From contig OZ254079.1 in the NCBI GenBank assembly GCA_965267475.1, positions 2,108,001 to 2,172,000 of the forward strand: a stretch of DNA of 64,000 nt, written 5' to 3'. The stretch's first letter is position 1. Every line of letters starts with the position of its first letter. The notes under the pieces were generated by a model. It was not told the DNA's origin and made no database searches. It worked only from the letters and a program-made list of their open reading frames with translations. The position numbers were made by a program, and so were the translations under genes. This stretch comes from JBCBKU01 sp965267475. GTDB taxonomy: Bacteria > Pseudomonadota > Alphaproteobacteria > Rhodobacterales > Rhodobacteraceae. Below, in pieces: positions 1 through 8,748 of this stretch.

Positions 1-1845
1 CGCCGGAACTTCGTTCTGCGCGAGATGTTCGAAAACGGGTATCTGTCGCGCGACGAAATGGAAGCTGCCCGCGCCGCCGATCTGCGCACCGTGCAAAGCG
101 GCGATTATGAACCTTTCAAATCGAAGATCCCGGATCGGGACTATTTCACCGCCGAGATCCGGCGCCAGTTGAACCGCGACGTCAACGAAGGAGAATTCGA
201 CAGCGCGGGCATGACCGTGCGCGCGACCTTTGATCCCGCCATGCAGGATGAGGCGGCGGCATCGCTTCGCCGAGCGCTTGAAGCTTATGACCGCGAACAG
301 GGCGCATGGCACGGCGCTGCCGAGAAATTGCCCGCCGAGGTTTTGGGCAGCGAAGCCGATTGGCGCGAAGCCTTGTCCGAAGTGTCCATCGCCCGCGACA
401 TTGCCGGGTGGCGCCCGGCAGTGGTGCTGGAATTCGGCGAAAGCTCGGCCCGCGTCGGAATCGAAGGCGTCGAGGAAGACAGCGACGGCCATTGGGTGAC
501 GGCTGACTCGCTCCGCTGGGTCAACGGCGCGAACCGCGCCAGCGACATTCTTGAAGTTGGCGACGTGATCCATGTCAGCCGGGCCGAAGGTGTCGAAGCC
601 TGGTCGCTTCGCCAGATCCCCGAGGTTCAGGGCGCCTTCATGGCGATGGATGTGAACACCGGTCGCGTGCTCGCCATGCAAGGCGGGTTCTCGTACCAGC
701 ATTCGAACTTCAACCGGGCCACCCAGGCCACGCGGCAGCCGGGCTCGGCGTTTAAACCGTTCGTCTTTGCTGCGGCGCTCGACAGCGGGTTCACACCCGC
801 GACAATCCTGATCGACGCGCCGATCGAGGTCGACACGGGCGATGGTATCTGGCGCCCGCGTAACTCATCGAACCAGTTTTATGGCCCCACGCCGCTTCGG
901 ACAGGGATCGAGCAATCGCGGAACCTGATGACCGTACGTCTGGCCGAAGAAATCGGCATGGATCTGGTCGCGGCCTATGCGGAACGTTTCGGCGTATACG
1001 ATCGGATGGGCCGCTTTCTGGCCAACTCGCTCGGTTCCGAGGAAACGTCGCTTTTCAATATGGTTGCGGCCTATGCGATGTTCGCCAATGGCGGCGAGCG
1101 GGTCGAACCGACGCTTGTTGACCGGGTGCAAGACCGCTGGGGCCGGACGATTTACCGCCACGACCAGCGCCGCTGTGAAGATTGCGCAAACCCGGGCTTG
1201 GACCAATCCATCGCGCCCCGGATCACGTCCGACCGCCGCCGTGTCATGGATGAGGTGACGGCCTATCAGTTGACCTCGATGATGCAGGGCGTTGTCCAGC
1301 GCGGGACGGCGGCAGGCCGCATCAACCTGCCAGTGCCGACGGCAGGCAAGACCGGCACCACCAACGATGCCCGGGATGTCTGGTTCGTTGGCTTCACGTC
1401 GAACATCGTTGCAGGGTGCTATATTGGCTATGACCGCCCCCGCGCGCTGGGCCGTGGCGCCTCGGGCGGACGCCTCTGTGCGCCTGTCTTCAACGACTTC
1501 ATGCAAGATGCGACCGAGGTCTATGGCGGCGGGCCATTTGACGTGCCGCAGGGTGGCCGGTTCATCAAGATCAACCGTTTCACGGGCGAACGGCTGCCGG
1601 ACAACGCGACTGGCGAAAACGTCGTCTCGGAGTTTTTCCGCATCGGCGAAGAACCGGTGTTCGGCTATCTGGTCGATGGCGGCTTTGCCATGGGATCGAA
1701 CTTGCCTTTGTTTGACGAGGCCCAGGAAAACGTTCTCCAGGAAGAACGGACCGTGACGGTCCAGACCAGCACGGGCGAAATCGTGACGATCCCCGAGCGG
1801 ACCAACAACGCCTTTGGCACGCTCGGCTCCGGCGGTCAGTACTGA
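1..1845 (+). CDS. mrcA: Penicillin-binding protein 1A (C-terminal part)
   Basis: Class A penicillin-binding protein that polymerises and cross-links peptidoglycan at the periplasmic face of the inner membrane. The frame is open from base 1, so the membrane anchor and the glycosyltransferase domain lie upstream of the window; 614 residues remain of an expected 800 or more. The transpeptidase motifs are all visible: SAFK with the acylated Ser at about bases 745-756, SRN at 916-924, and KTGT at 1348-1359. An OB-like insert precedes the SxxK motif, as is usual in PBP1A. It is followed 72 bp later by prfB on the same strand. Identity as PBP1A rather than another class A PBP is from overall similarity. 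Confidence 0.93.
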   Translation, partial: RRNFVLREMFENGYLSRDEMEAARAADLRTVQSGDYEPFKSKIPDRDYFTAEIRRQLNRDVNEGEFDSAGMTVRATFDPAMQDEAAASLRRALEAYDREQGAWHGAAEKLPAEVLGSEADWREALSEVSIARDIAGWRPAVVLEFGESSARVGIEGVEEDSDGHWVTADSLRWVNGANRASDILEVGDVIHVSRAEGVEAWSLRQIPEVQGAFMAMDVNTGRVLAMQGGFSYQHSNFNRATQATRQPGSAFKPFVFAAALDSGFTPATILIDAPIEVDTGDGIWRPRNSSNQFYGPTPLRTGIEQSRNLMTVRLAEEIGMDLVAAYAERFGVYDRMGRFLANSLGSEETSLFNMVAAYAMFANGGERVEPTLVDRVQDRWGRTIYRHDQRRCEDCANPGLDQSIAPRITSDRRRVMDEVTAYQLTSMMQGVVQRGTAAGRINLPVPTAGKTGTTNDARDVWFVGFTSNIVAGCYIGYDRPRALGRGASGGRLCAPVFNDFMQDATEVYGGGPFDVPQGGRFIKINRFTGERLPDNATGENVVSEFFRIGEEPVFGYLVDGGFAMGSNLPLFDEAQENVLQEERTVTVQTSTGEIVTIPERTNNAFGTLGSGGQY

Positions 1846-1858
1846 CCCGGGCCGCCTT

Positions 1859-1874
1859 GCCCCGGCAATGGGGC
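1859..1874 (+). terminator. Weak hairpin after mrcA
   Basis: Five-pair stem GCCCC/GGGGC with a six-base loop, followed by GTTGTTAT, 14 bases after the mrcA stop. It could be a weak intrinsic terminator, but the U-tract is poor, so read-through into prfB is likely. Confidence 0.25.
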
Positions 1875-1917
1875 GTTGTTATCACCGACCCCCGAACCAA
1901 CCTGACGAGACAGCCCC

Positions 1918-3045
1918 ATGCGCGCCGAGGCCGAGAACACCGTTGCTGCGATTGAGAAATCTTTGGACCTTCTGGCCCAGCGTATGGATTTCGAGACGGC
2001 CGAACATCGCCTGGAAGAGTTCAATGCGATGACCGAGGACCCGGATCTTTGGAACGATCCGGAACGCGCCCAGAAACTGATGCGCGAGCGTCAGACACTG
2101 GTCGATGCGATGGATCGCCTGAAAACGATGCGCCAGGATCTGAGCGACAATGTCGAACTGATCGAGCTTGGCGAGTTGGAAGACGATGCGGATGTGGTGG
2201 CGGAAGCCGAAGCCGCGCTGAAAGCGCTTGAGAAACGCGCAGCCAAAGCCGAGATCGAAGCGCTTTTGGACGGCGAAGCGGACGGCAACGATACATTCCT
2301 TGAGATCAATTCGGGGGCAGGGGGCACGGAAAGCTGTGACTGGGCCTCGATGCTTGCGCGCATGTATGTTCGCTGGGCCGAGAAAAAGGGATACAAAGTT
2401 GAACTTCAGTCGGAAAGCGCGGGCGAGGAAGCCGGCATCAAATCGGCGGCCTATAAGATCTCGGGGCCGAATGCCTATGGCTGGCTCAAGTCCGAGTCCG
2501 GCGTTCACCGGCTTGTGCGGATCTCGCCCTATGACAGCGCAGCTAGGCGGCACACGTCCTTTTCGTCTGTCTGGGTATACCCAGTTGTGGATGACAATAT
2601 CGAGATCGAGGTGAACCCGGCGGATATCCGGATCGACACGTATCGGTCCTCTGGCGCGGGTGGCCAGCACGTGAACACGACGGATTCGGCCGTGCGGATC
2701 ACCCACATGCCCACCGGAATCGTGGTGACCTCGTCCGAGAAATCCCAACATCAAAACCGCGATATCGCCATGAAGGCGCTGAAATCACGGCTGTACCAGC
2801 AAGAGCTTGACCGCCGGAACGCGGCCATTTCTGAAGCTCATGAGGCGAAGGGCGAGGCGGGCTGGGGCAACCAGATCCGGTCTTATGTTCTTCAGCCCTA
2901 TCAGATGGTCAAAGACCTGCGCACGAACTTTGAAACGTCTGACACCTCGGGCGTGCTCGACGGCGATCTCGACGCGTTGATGGCGGCAACTCTGGCCATG
3001 GACGTGGCGGGCAAAAGCCGCGCTGAGGCACAAGCCGAAGATTGA
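1918..3045 (+). CDS. prfB: Peptide chain release factor 2
   Basis: Class I release factor that reads UAA and UGA stop codons and triggers hydrolysis of peptidyl-tRNA. The 375-residue product has the universal GGQ motif in GAGGQHVN (about base 2662) and the RF2-type stop-recognition stretch RISPYDSAARRHTSF. The tripeptide reads SPY here instead of the SPF of E. coli; as I recall, this variant is common in alphaproteobacterial RF2. The frame is continuous from the ATG, so the autoregulatory +1 frameshift with an internal UGA known from E. coli is absent. Family identity is certain. Confidence 0.96.
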   Translation: MRAEAENTVAAIEKSLDLLAQRMDFETAEHRLEEFNAMTEDPDLWNDPERAQKLMRERQTLVDAMDRLKTMRQDLSDNVELIELGELEDDADVVAEAEAALKALEKRAAKAEIEALLDGEADGNDTFLEINSGAGGTESCDWASMLARMYVRWAEKKGYKVELQSESAGEEAGIKSAAYKISGPNAYGWLKSESGVHRLVRISPYDSAARRHTSFSSVWVYPVVDDNIEIEVNPADIRIDTYRSSGAGGQHVNTTDSAVRITHMPTGIVVTSSEKSQHQNRDIAMKALKSRLYQQELDRRNAAISEAHEAKGEAGWGNQIRSYVLQPYQMVKDLRTNFETSDTSGVLDGDLDALMAATLAMDVAGKSRAEAQAED

Positions 3046-3102
3046 CCCAAATCAAGGTTGAACATAGCGCCGCGCGCTAGTTTGGCTTTGGGAGGAACAG
3101 TC

Positions 3103-3879
3103 ATGACCGAAGCGGTGCCAGCGGCGTCGCCCATTCCGGACATTGGAAAGCTGACCCTGCAAGAGGTTGCCGCGGCGATAAAGGCCGGGATCTGGGACTT
3201 TCGGCGTGCCCCGGCCTTTGGCGTCTTCTTCAGCCTTTTCTATGTTGTGGTCGGGCTGGCGCTGACGGTTCTTGGCGCGGATGCATTCGTCTGGACGCTG
3301 GTTCTGTCGCTTGGGTTCCCGCTTGTCGCACCCTTTGCCGCCGTTGGGCTTTACGAGGTCAGCCGCCGGATCGAGGGCGACATCCCCTTGGTCTGGGCCG
3401 AAATCCTAAGCGTGGTCTGGGCCGAGAAGGATCGGCAGTTGCCCTGGATGGGGGCATTGCTGTTGATCATATTCCTGTTCTGGTCGTTTCTGGCCCATAT
3501 GCTGTTTGCCCTGTTCATGGGGCCGTCGGCGTTGATCAACATCTCTACCTCTCTCCAGTCGATCTGGACACCGGAAGGCTATGCAATGCTGGCCGTTCAG
3601 GGGGTGATCGGCGGGGTGGTGGCGTTCTTCGTGTTCTCGGCCACCGTGGTCGGACTGCCGCTGATCCTCGACAAGGAAATAGATGTAATCTCAGCGGTGT
3701 TTGTCAGTCTGAAAGCGGTTCGGCGCAACTTTCCGGTCATGCTCATCTGGGCGGCGATTATTGCGGCCAGCCTGTTCCTGGGCATGATCCCGTTCTTCCT
3801 AGGCCTGATCGTGGTCCTTCCGATCCTGGGTCACGCGACCTGGCACATCTACAGACGTACTTTGTATCACCCGATTTGA
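3103..3879 (+). CDS. DUF2189 integral membrane protein
   Basis: Predicted inner-membrane protein of 258 residues with about six hydrophobic segments (for example FFSLFYVVVGLALTVLG and ALLLIIFLFWSFLAHMLFAL), matching the DUF2189 family common in alphaproteobacteria. The start chosen is the ATG at 3103 because a GGAGG ribosome site sits seven bases before it; an upstream in-frame ATG at 3058 lacks one. No catalytic motif is seen and the function is unknown. The 3' end overlaps the end of the convergent MFS gene by 13 bases. Confidence 0.8.
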   Translation: MTEAVPAASPIPDIGKLTLQEVAAAIKAGIWDFRRAPAFGVFFSLFYVVVGLALTVLGADAFVWTLVLSLGFPLVAPFAAVGLYEVSRRIEGDIPLVWAEILSVVWAEKDRQLPWMGALLLIIFLFWSFLAHMLFALFMGPSALINISTSLQSIWTPEGYAMLAVQGVIGGVVAFFVFSATVVGLPLILDKEIDVISAVFVSLKAVRRNFPVMLIWAAIIAASLFLGMIPFFLGLIVVLPILGHATWHIYRRTLYHPI

Positions 3880-5339
3880 TCTGCCACGCGCCGGGGCATC
3901 GCAAAAAGTGCAATCAGTGAAGAGACCATTGCCAATCCCGCCGCGATCCATGCTATCCGCGCAAAGGCTGCGTCCGTTGCCCGGGCATGCTGCGCGAGTT
4001 CAGAGGACACGCCGAAACTGTCGGGTCCGCCCGCAGCGGCATAGGTTTGTGCAGCCACCGCACCCATGGCCGCCACAGCCATCAACCCCGCAACGCGGCT
4101 GACCGCGTTGTTCACGCCGGACGCAACGCCTGACAGTGTCTCGGGTGCTGACCCCATGACCGCCGCGGACAGCGGAGCCACCACTAGCGCCATGCCAAGC
4201 CCCATGACACACATAGCCGGAATGACCGCCGACCAGAAGGCGTGAAGCGGGGTCGTCAAGGCAAGAACGGCATAGCCCACAGCCACAAGGGCCGAACCGC
4301 CCGCAATGAGCGGGCGCGCCCCGATCCGGTCCGCCAGTTTGCCGACCGGCGTCGACAGAAGCGCAATCAGCACCGTCATCGGGACGAAGGCTGCCGAGGC
4401 AATGGCCTCGGTCTCGCCCCACCCGGCGATGACAGTCATCGGAAGATAGAACAGGATCGCCGACAGCGTGAAATACAGGCAGAGGGTGACGATATTGGCC
4501 GCGCTGAAGGTGCGATTGGCAAAAAGGCCAAGGGGCATCATGGGATGGCCTGTCCGCGCCTCCCACAGAAGGAAGGTCAGAAGGGCAACAGCCCCGGCGA
4601 TGGCGAGCGGCCAGGCGAGATCGCCTGCACCGGTCATCGCCCAGGCGAGCGCTCCAAGTCCAAGCGCGGTCAAAGCTGCGCCGATCCCGTCAATCCGGGC
4701 GCCTTCGGTCGCGCGGTCGGTATCCACCGCACTGGCGAGAAGCCAGAGCGCCACTGCGCCAAGCGGCAGATTGATCGCGAAAAGCCAACGCCAGGTTTCG
4801 GGACCCGCAAGGGTGATGGCGACCCCGCCAATGATCGGCCCCAGCGCTGTGGTCATGGCCGAGGCGGCCGCCCAGATCCCGATGGCGCGCCCGCGTTCAT
4901 CCGGGGGATACGTCCGGTAGATCAACGCCAACGACCCCGGCACCATCAACGCCGCACCCACCCCCTTCAGCGCGCGCATTGCGATCAGGATTTCCGGCGT
5001 CGGGGCCAGAGCCGAGCCCAGAGATGCCGCCATGAACAGGATGATTCCGGCCCCGAAGGCGCGCGCCAGCCCGTACCGGTCGCCAATCGCGCCACCCGCG
5101 AGGATCAGCGCGGAGAGCGTCAGCATGTAAGCGTTAGAAATCCACTGCGCCTCGGTCAGGGTCGCGCCCAGGGTTTCGCGCATGGCTGGGATCGCAATGG
5201 ACACAAGCGTTCCGTCGATGAACCCAAGGGCCGAGGCAAGTACGGCAGATGCCAGAACCCGGCGCCGCGCATGGGTTGCGCAGAAGGCGGAATCAAAACG
5301 GCGCGCCGCCCGTTTGGGTGACGCGCCGTTTTTGGACAT
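3867..5339 (-). CDS. MFS drug exporter, DHA2 (EmrB/QacA-like) type
   Basis: Proton-coupled efflux permease of the major facilitator superfamily, 490 residues, almost entirely hydrophobic helices. The N-terminal helix carries the DGT signature of the DHA2 group (ALGFIDGTLVSIAIP), followed by the loop motif GGAIGDRYG and the antiporter-type motif ALGPIIGGVAI. Probable substrates are lipophilic toxicants, but this cannot be read from sequence. It is the last gene of the leftward run bcp - DUF455 - M23 - bactofilin and starts nine bases after the bactofilin stop, so it is probably co-transcribed. No membrane-fusion partner (EmrA) is adjacent. Confidence 0.88.
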   Translation of the reverse strand: MSKNGASPKRAARRFDSAFCATHARRRVLASAVLASALGFIDGTLVSIAIPAMRETLGATLTEAQWISNAYMLTLSALILAGGAIGDRYGLARAFGAGIILFMAASLGSALAPTPEILIAMRALKGVGAALMVPGSLALIYRTYPPDERGRAIGIWAAASAMTTALGPIIGGVAITLAGPETWRWLFAINLPLGAVALWLLASAVDTDRATEGARIDGIGAALTALGLGALAWAMTGAGDLAWPLAIAGAVALLTFLLWEARTGHPMMPLGLFANRTFSAANIVTLCLYFTLSAILFYLPMTVIAGWGETEAIASAAFVPMTVLIALLSTPVGKLADRIGARPLIAGGSALVAVGYAVLALTTPLHAFWSAVIPAMCVMGLGMALVVAPLSAAVMGSAPETLSGVASGVNNAVSRVAGLMAVAAMGAVAAQTYAAAGGPDSFGVSSELAQHARATDAAFARIAWIAAGLAMVSSLIALFAMPRRVADQIG

Positions 5340-5348
5340 ATCGTTGCT

Positions 5349-5864
5349 TTAAGTTTTGGCGTCGGTTGTCGATTTGGCCGCCGGCGACGAAGTGGATGTC
5401 GTCTTTGCCGCGCCGCCGCCGGAAGACATAGGGTCTTCCTGCCGCTGAACCGACCCTTCGAAATGGGCTCCCGATTCAATCGCAATCGTCTTGTGGATGA
5501 TGTCGCCTTCGACGCGTGCCGACGATGTCAGCCGAACCTTGAGGCCACGAACACGGCCCACGACCCGGCCATTGACGATAACGTCATCGGCCAGGCATTC
5601 GCCCTTGACCGTGGCGCCTTCGCCGACTGTCAGAAGATGCGCACGAATGTCGCCTTCAACTGTGCCTTCGATTTGAATATCACCGGTCGTCTTGACGTTG
5701 CCCTTGATCGTCAGATCCGACGACAGAACCGATGCTGGCGGTTTTGCTTTCGGGGTGGACGGGGCGAAATCCGTCGATGTTTTGGCCACTGCTGCTGCCT
5801 CCGCTGGTTTCGACGTATCTTCCGTTGAAGCGTCGTTTTCGTTGACTCTGCTTTTAGAAAACAT
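5349..5864 (-). CDS. Bactofilin (polymer-forming cytoskeletal protein)
   Basis: 171-residue protein with the central DUF583/bactofilin beta-helix (about residues 48-150, built on repeats such as GDIQIEGTVEGDIRAHLLTVGEG). It is flanked by low-complexity Ala/Pro/Ser/Thr tails, as is typical. Bactofilins self-assemble into nucleotide-free filaments and position cell-wall enzymes. The start overlaps the end of the upstream M23 peptidase by 11 bases, the same partnership seen in other bacteria where a bactofilin controls an M23 endopeptidase. That linkage supports a role in local wall remodelling or cell shape. Confidence 0.92.
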   Translation of the reverse strand: MFSKSRVNENDASTEDTSKPAEAAAVAKTSTDFAPSTPKAKPPASVLSSDLTIKGNVKTTGDIQIEGTVEGDIRAHLLTVGEGATVKGECLADDVIVNGRVVGRVRGLKVRLTSSARVEGDIIHKTIAIESGAHFEGSVQRQEDPMSSGGGAAKTTSTSSPAAKSTTDAKT

Positions 5865-7194
5865 CTCTCGCTGCCTTGATGTATTTCATGGGGTTCACGG
5901 GATCACCATCGATCCGCACTTCGTAGTGAAGATGAGTGCCGGTCGATCTACCAGAGTTTCCCATATCACCGATCTGATCTCCGCGCGAGACCCTATCGCC
6001 CACCGAAACCCGAATTCTTGCCAAATGCGCATAGCGCGTTTCAATTCCGAAATCGTGTTTGATCTTCACCAGCCGCCCATAGCCCGATTGCCAACCTGCG
6101 AATGTCACGGTGCCATTGGCAGTGGTGTGGACGGGCATCCCGTATGGCCCGGCGAAATCAGAACCCGCGTGCATCTTCCGGCCCGCGCCAAGTGGGTCGT
6201 TCCGCATGCCGAAGCCGCTAGTAAAGCGGAAGGATCCTTTCAGGGGCTCAGAAAACGGCAAGTTCTCGACCGCGATCCGATAGATGTTCAGTTCATCGAG
6301 CCGCTCCAGAATGCCATTCGCCCGAACGCTGTCTTCATCGGGCGGGGCACCTTTGGTCGAGAAGGACAGGGGTTCCAAAGGACCGCCCTGGCCTGAATAC
6401 CCGCGCCGCACGGTGTCGATGATGCTGTCGGCCGGCAGGTCCGCGGCCTTGAACATTTCGTCAAGCGGGGTAAGCGAGATGCTTACCGCCTCTTCAAGCT
6501 GGGTGAAGATCCGTTCGTTGCGTTCTTCGGCCAGCTGCGCCTCGAATATCAGTTCTTCTGCCTGATCCTCGGCCGCCTTCGCGTTGGCGGCCAATTCGTC
6601 GCGCTCACGAGCCGTTGCGGCCAATTGCGCCGAAAGAAAATCCACCGCAGGCCCAATGTCGCGGGCCCGCGCCACAGCAGGATCGATCGTCTCGGTCTCG
6701 GCGGCCAATTGCGCCGCGATCACATCGCGGTTCTCGCGCGCTTGATCGCGTTCTCTCAATGCATCGCGCAGTTTGGCCTGCGTGACTTCGAGGCCTGTCT
6801 CAGCTTCGTTCCGGCGCTCTTCGGATTGCAGGAGCCTGGCCTGCATGGCCGACACCTCGGCCAGCGCCTTCGTGAACCGATCATGGGCTGCGGCGAGTTC
6901 CAACCGACGCTCATCCCGTTCAGCAGAAAGCGTATTCAATCGCTCTTCGTAAAGCTGTTGTTCGCGGAGCGCCTGTTCGCGCAGACTTCCAGCGCCCAGC
7001 GCATCCATGAAGATGATTGCGGTGGCCATGATCGTCCAAGCAATCACGGCAGCCGAGCCGGTCACGGCGATCAACTGGGTGGCCGGTGAGATCCTGAGAT
7101 AACGCGTTTCCGTGTCCGAGCGGAGAAACAGCCGCCGCTCTGGAAAAGTCTTCTCGATTTGCAGGCGCAGCCCGCGCTTTATCTTGTCTATCAC
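5854..7194 (-). CDS. Membrane-anchored M23 metallopeptidase
   Basis: Peptidoglycan endopeptidase of the LytM/M23 family. It has a cytoplasmic N-terminus, one membrane segment (LIAVTGSAAVIAWTIMATAI), a long coiled-coil rich in Glu, Arg and Ala, and a C-terminal M23 domain. All zinc ligands are present: the HxxxD of HAGSD, then HLHYE near the C-terminus. The start chosen is GTG at 7194 (446 residues), preceded by GGGGA; an in-frame ATG at 7338 would add an unlikely Cys/Arg-rich leader. The coiled-coil plus M23 layout resembles MepM/LmdC-type proteins. The overlap with bactofilin suggests co-translation and a shared task. Confidence 0.9.
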   Translation of the reverse strand: MIDKIKRGLRLQIEKTFPERRLFLRSDTETRYLRISPATQLIAVTGSAAVIAWTIMATAIIFMDALGAGSLREQALREQQLYEERLNTLSAERDERRLELAAAHDRFTKALAEVSAMQARLLQSEERRNEAETGLEVTQAKLRDALRERDQARENRDVIAAQLAAETETIDPAVARARDIGPAVDFLSAQLAATARERDELAANAKAAEDQAEELIFEAQLAEERNERIFTQLEEAVSISLTPLDEMFKAADLPADSIIDTVRRGYSGQGGPLEPLSFSTKGAPPDEDSVRANGILERLDELNIYRIAVENLPFSEPLKGSFRFTSGFGMRNDPLGAGRKMHAGSDFAGPYGMPVHTTANGTVTFAGWQSGYGRLVKIKHDFGIETRYAHLARIRVSVGDRVSRGDQIGDMGNSGRSTGTHLHYEVRIDGDPVNPMKYIKAARDVF

Positions 7195-7353
7195 ATCGCA
7201 TCCCCAACGGTCGGCCCGTGGGCCGCATGTCGGGTCCCTATCCCTACCCGCGAAAATGATTAACGCCAGGGACGGGCCCGGGCAACGACATTGCCCAAAA
7301 TTGCTGATTTTTCGTAGACTTAGGGCTGGTTTCGGCAATTTATCGCCGATCGA

Positions 7354-8163
7354 TCAGGCTTGCGGATCGGTTGCAACCGGCCAATAAAAATCGGGCGGCA
7401 AGCCGGCCTCGGCCCGTTTTTCCGTGTTGAATGGCGGCTTTAGCCCGCCCGGGAAATACCTGTGGACAAGCTTGTGGAAGGCTGCGCGAGGATCCTGATT
7501 GTCGCGCCCGCAGAGAAAGTTGAACCACTTTGAGCCATAGGCCACATGAGCGACCTCTTCCGCATAGATCGTCTCAAGCGTTGCGACCGCGTCTGTCTCG
7601 CCGTGCTTCCGGAAGAGGTCGATCATCCCGGGCGTCACGTCGAGGCCGCGGGCCTCAAGCACCATGGGCACAATCGCCAACCGCCCCAGGAAGTCACTGG
7701 CGGTATCCTCGGCGGCGCGCCACATGCCCAAATGGGCCGGAAGGGCGCCATAGCTTGATCCGCGGGCTTCAAGACAGTCCGACAATAGATTGAAATGCTT
7801 GGATTCCTCGTCGGCGGCGCGCACCCAGTCATCGTAGAAACTTGGTGGCATCTCGGTGTCCGAGAACCGTGCGATGATGTCCCAGTGTAGATCGACGGCG
7901 TTCAGTTCGATATGTGCGATGGCGTGCAAAAGGGCCGTCCGCCCCGCAGGGGTGCCGGGCTTGCGCTTCGGCACGTCCTTGGGATCGACCAGCTTCGGCG
8001 ACGTGGGACGGGCGGGGTGATCGGGCGGCGTGGCACGGCCAATGTGCCTATCATTGCTTTCCTCGCCCAGCCAAGTCGCAGCATAACGCCTTGAAAGCGC
8101 GCATTTTTCCCGGGCCCCAGCGGTTTCCAGGACCTCGCAAGCCATGTCGGACAGCGTCATCAT
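7354..8163 (-). CDS. DUF455 ferritin-like protein
   Basis: COG2833/DUF455 family, 269 residues, with a predicted ferritin-like four-helix core (HAIAHIELNAVDLHWDI, ADEESKHFNLL, EEVAHVAYGSKWF) carrying paired Glu/His residues of the kind that bind a di-iron centre. The biochemical role of the family is unproven; a relation to MiaE-type tRNA hydroxylases has been suggested from fold. I chose the ATG at 8163 since upstream in-frame starts would run into bcp, which ends at 8195. It sits between bcp and the M23 gene on the same strand. Confidence 0.85.
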   Translation of the reverse strand: MMTLSDMACEVLETAGAREKCALSRRYAATWLGEESNDRHIGRATPPDHPARPTSPKLVDPKDVPKRKPGTPAGRTALLHAIAHIELNAVDLHWDIIARFSDTEMPPSFYDDWVRAADEESKHFNLLSDCLEARGSSYGALPAHLGMWRAAEDTASDFLGRLAIVPMVLEARGLDVTPGMIDLFRKHGETDAVATLETIYAEEVAHVAYGSKWFNFLCGRDNQDPRAAFHKLVHRYFPGGLKPPFNTEKRAEAGLPPDFYWPVATDPQA

Positions 8164-8194
8164 TTGCGCCGGTCTGGCAGAATTTTCCGACGCG

Positions 8195-8656
8195 TCAAAG
8201 GGCTTTCGCCGCCTCAAGCACGGCTTCCGCATGGCCGGGAACCTTCACCTTGCGCCAGACCTGTTTGACCACGCCGTCGCCGCCGATAAGAAACGTCGAA
8301 CGCTCGATCCCCATGTATTTCTTGCCATACATGCTTTTTTCGACCCAAGTTCCGTATGCTTCGCAAACTTCGCCATCGACATCGGACAGAAGCGGCGTCC
8401 CAAGGTCGTGCTTGTCGCGGAACTTGTCCTGCTTCTTTACCTCGTCCCGCGAAATCCCCAGCACCGTGACACCCGCCTTTTCAAATTCCGGAAGAAGCTC
8501 GGTGAAGGCGATGGCTTCCTTTGTGCAACCTGATGTGTCGGCTCGGGGGTAGAAGTACAGCACAACCGCTTTCGGCTTCAGCGCGGACAAGGTGATGCTG
8601 TCGCCGCCATCGCGGGTCAGAGTGAAATCGGGGGCGGGATCGCCGGTGTCGAGCAT
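8195..8656 (-). CDS. bcp: Thioredoxin-dependent peroxiredoxin Bcp
   Basis: AhpC/TSA-family thiol peroxidase, 153 residues, that reduces hydroperoxides in the cytoplasm. The peroxidatic Cys lies in DTSGCTKEA (about residue 45). The usual resolving Cys five residues later is replaced (CTKEAIAF), so this is a one-Cys type within the Bcp/PrxQ group. The ending FLIGGDGVVKQVWRKVKVPGHAE is typical. It is the first gene of the leftward run and divergent from the AsmA-like gene, with a 92-bp shared promoter region. Confidence 0.93.
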   Translation of the reverse strand: MLDTGDPAPDFTLTRDGGDSITLSALKPKAVVLYFYPRADTSGCTKEAIAFTELLPEFEKAGVTVLGISRDEVKKQDKFRDKHDLGTPLLSDVDGEVCEAYGTWVEKSMYGKKYMGIERSTFLIGGDGVVKQVWRKVKVPGHAEAVLEAAKAL

Positions 8657-8748
8657 GTCGGGCTCCTCGTGACAAATGCCTCAAATGTCCTTACCGTTTT
8701 AGATCCAGAGCGGCAGAGTTAAAGACCGCTTCAGACGCGCAGGTTCGA

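Noticed and set aside
1918..1990. Programmed +1 frameshift site in prfB
   Set aside because: The reading frame is open from the ATG throughout; there is no in-frame UGA or internal Shine-Dalgarno with CUU-UGA.
4242..5321. A 359-codon open frame antisense to the MFS exporter
   Set aside because: Highly charged, low-complexity Arg/Gly/Gln translation and no start signal; the leftward frame is a clear MFS protein.
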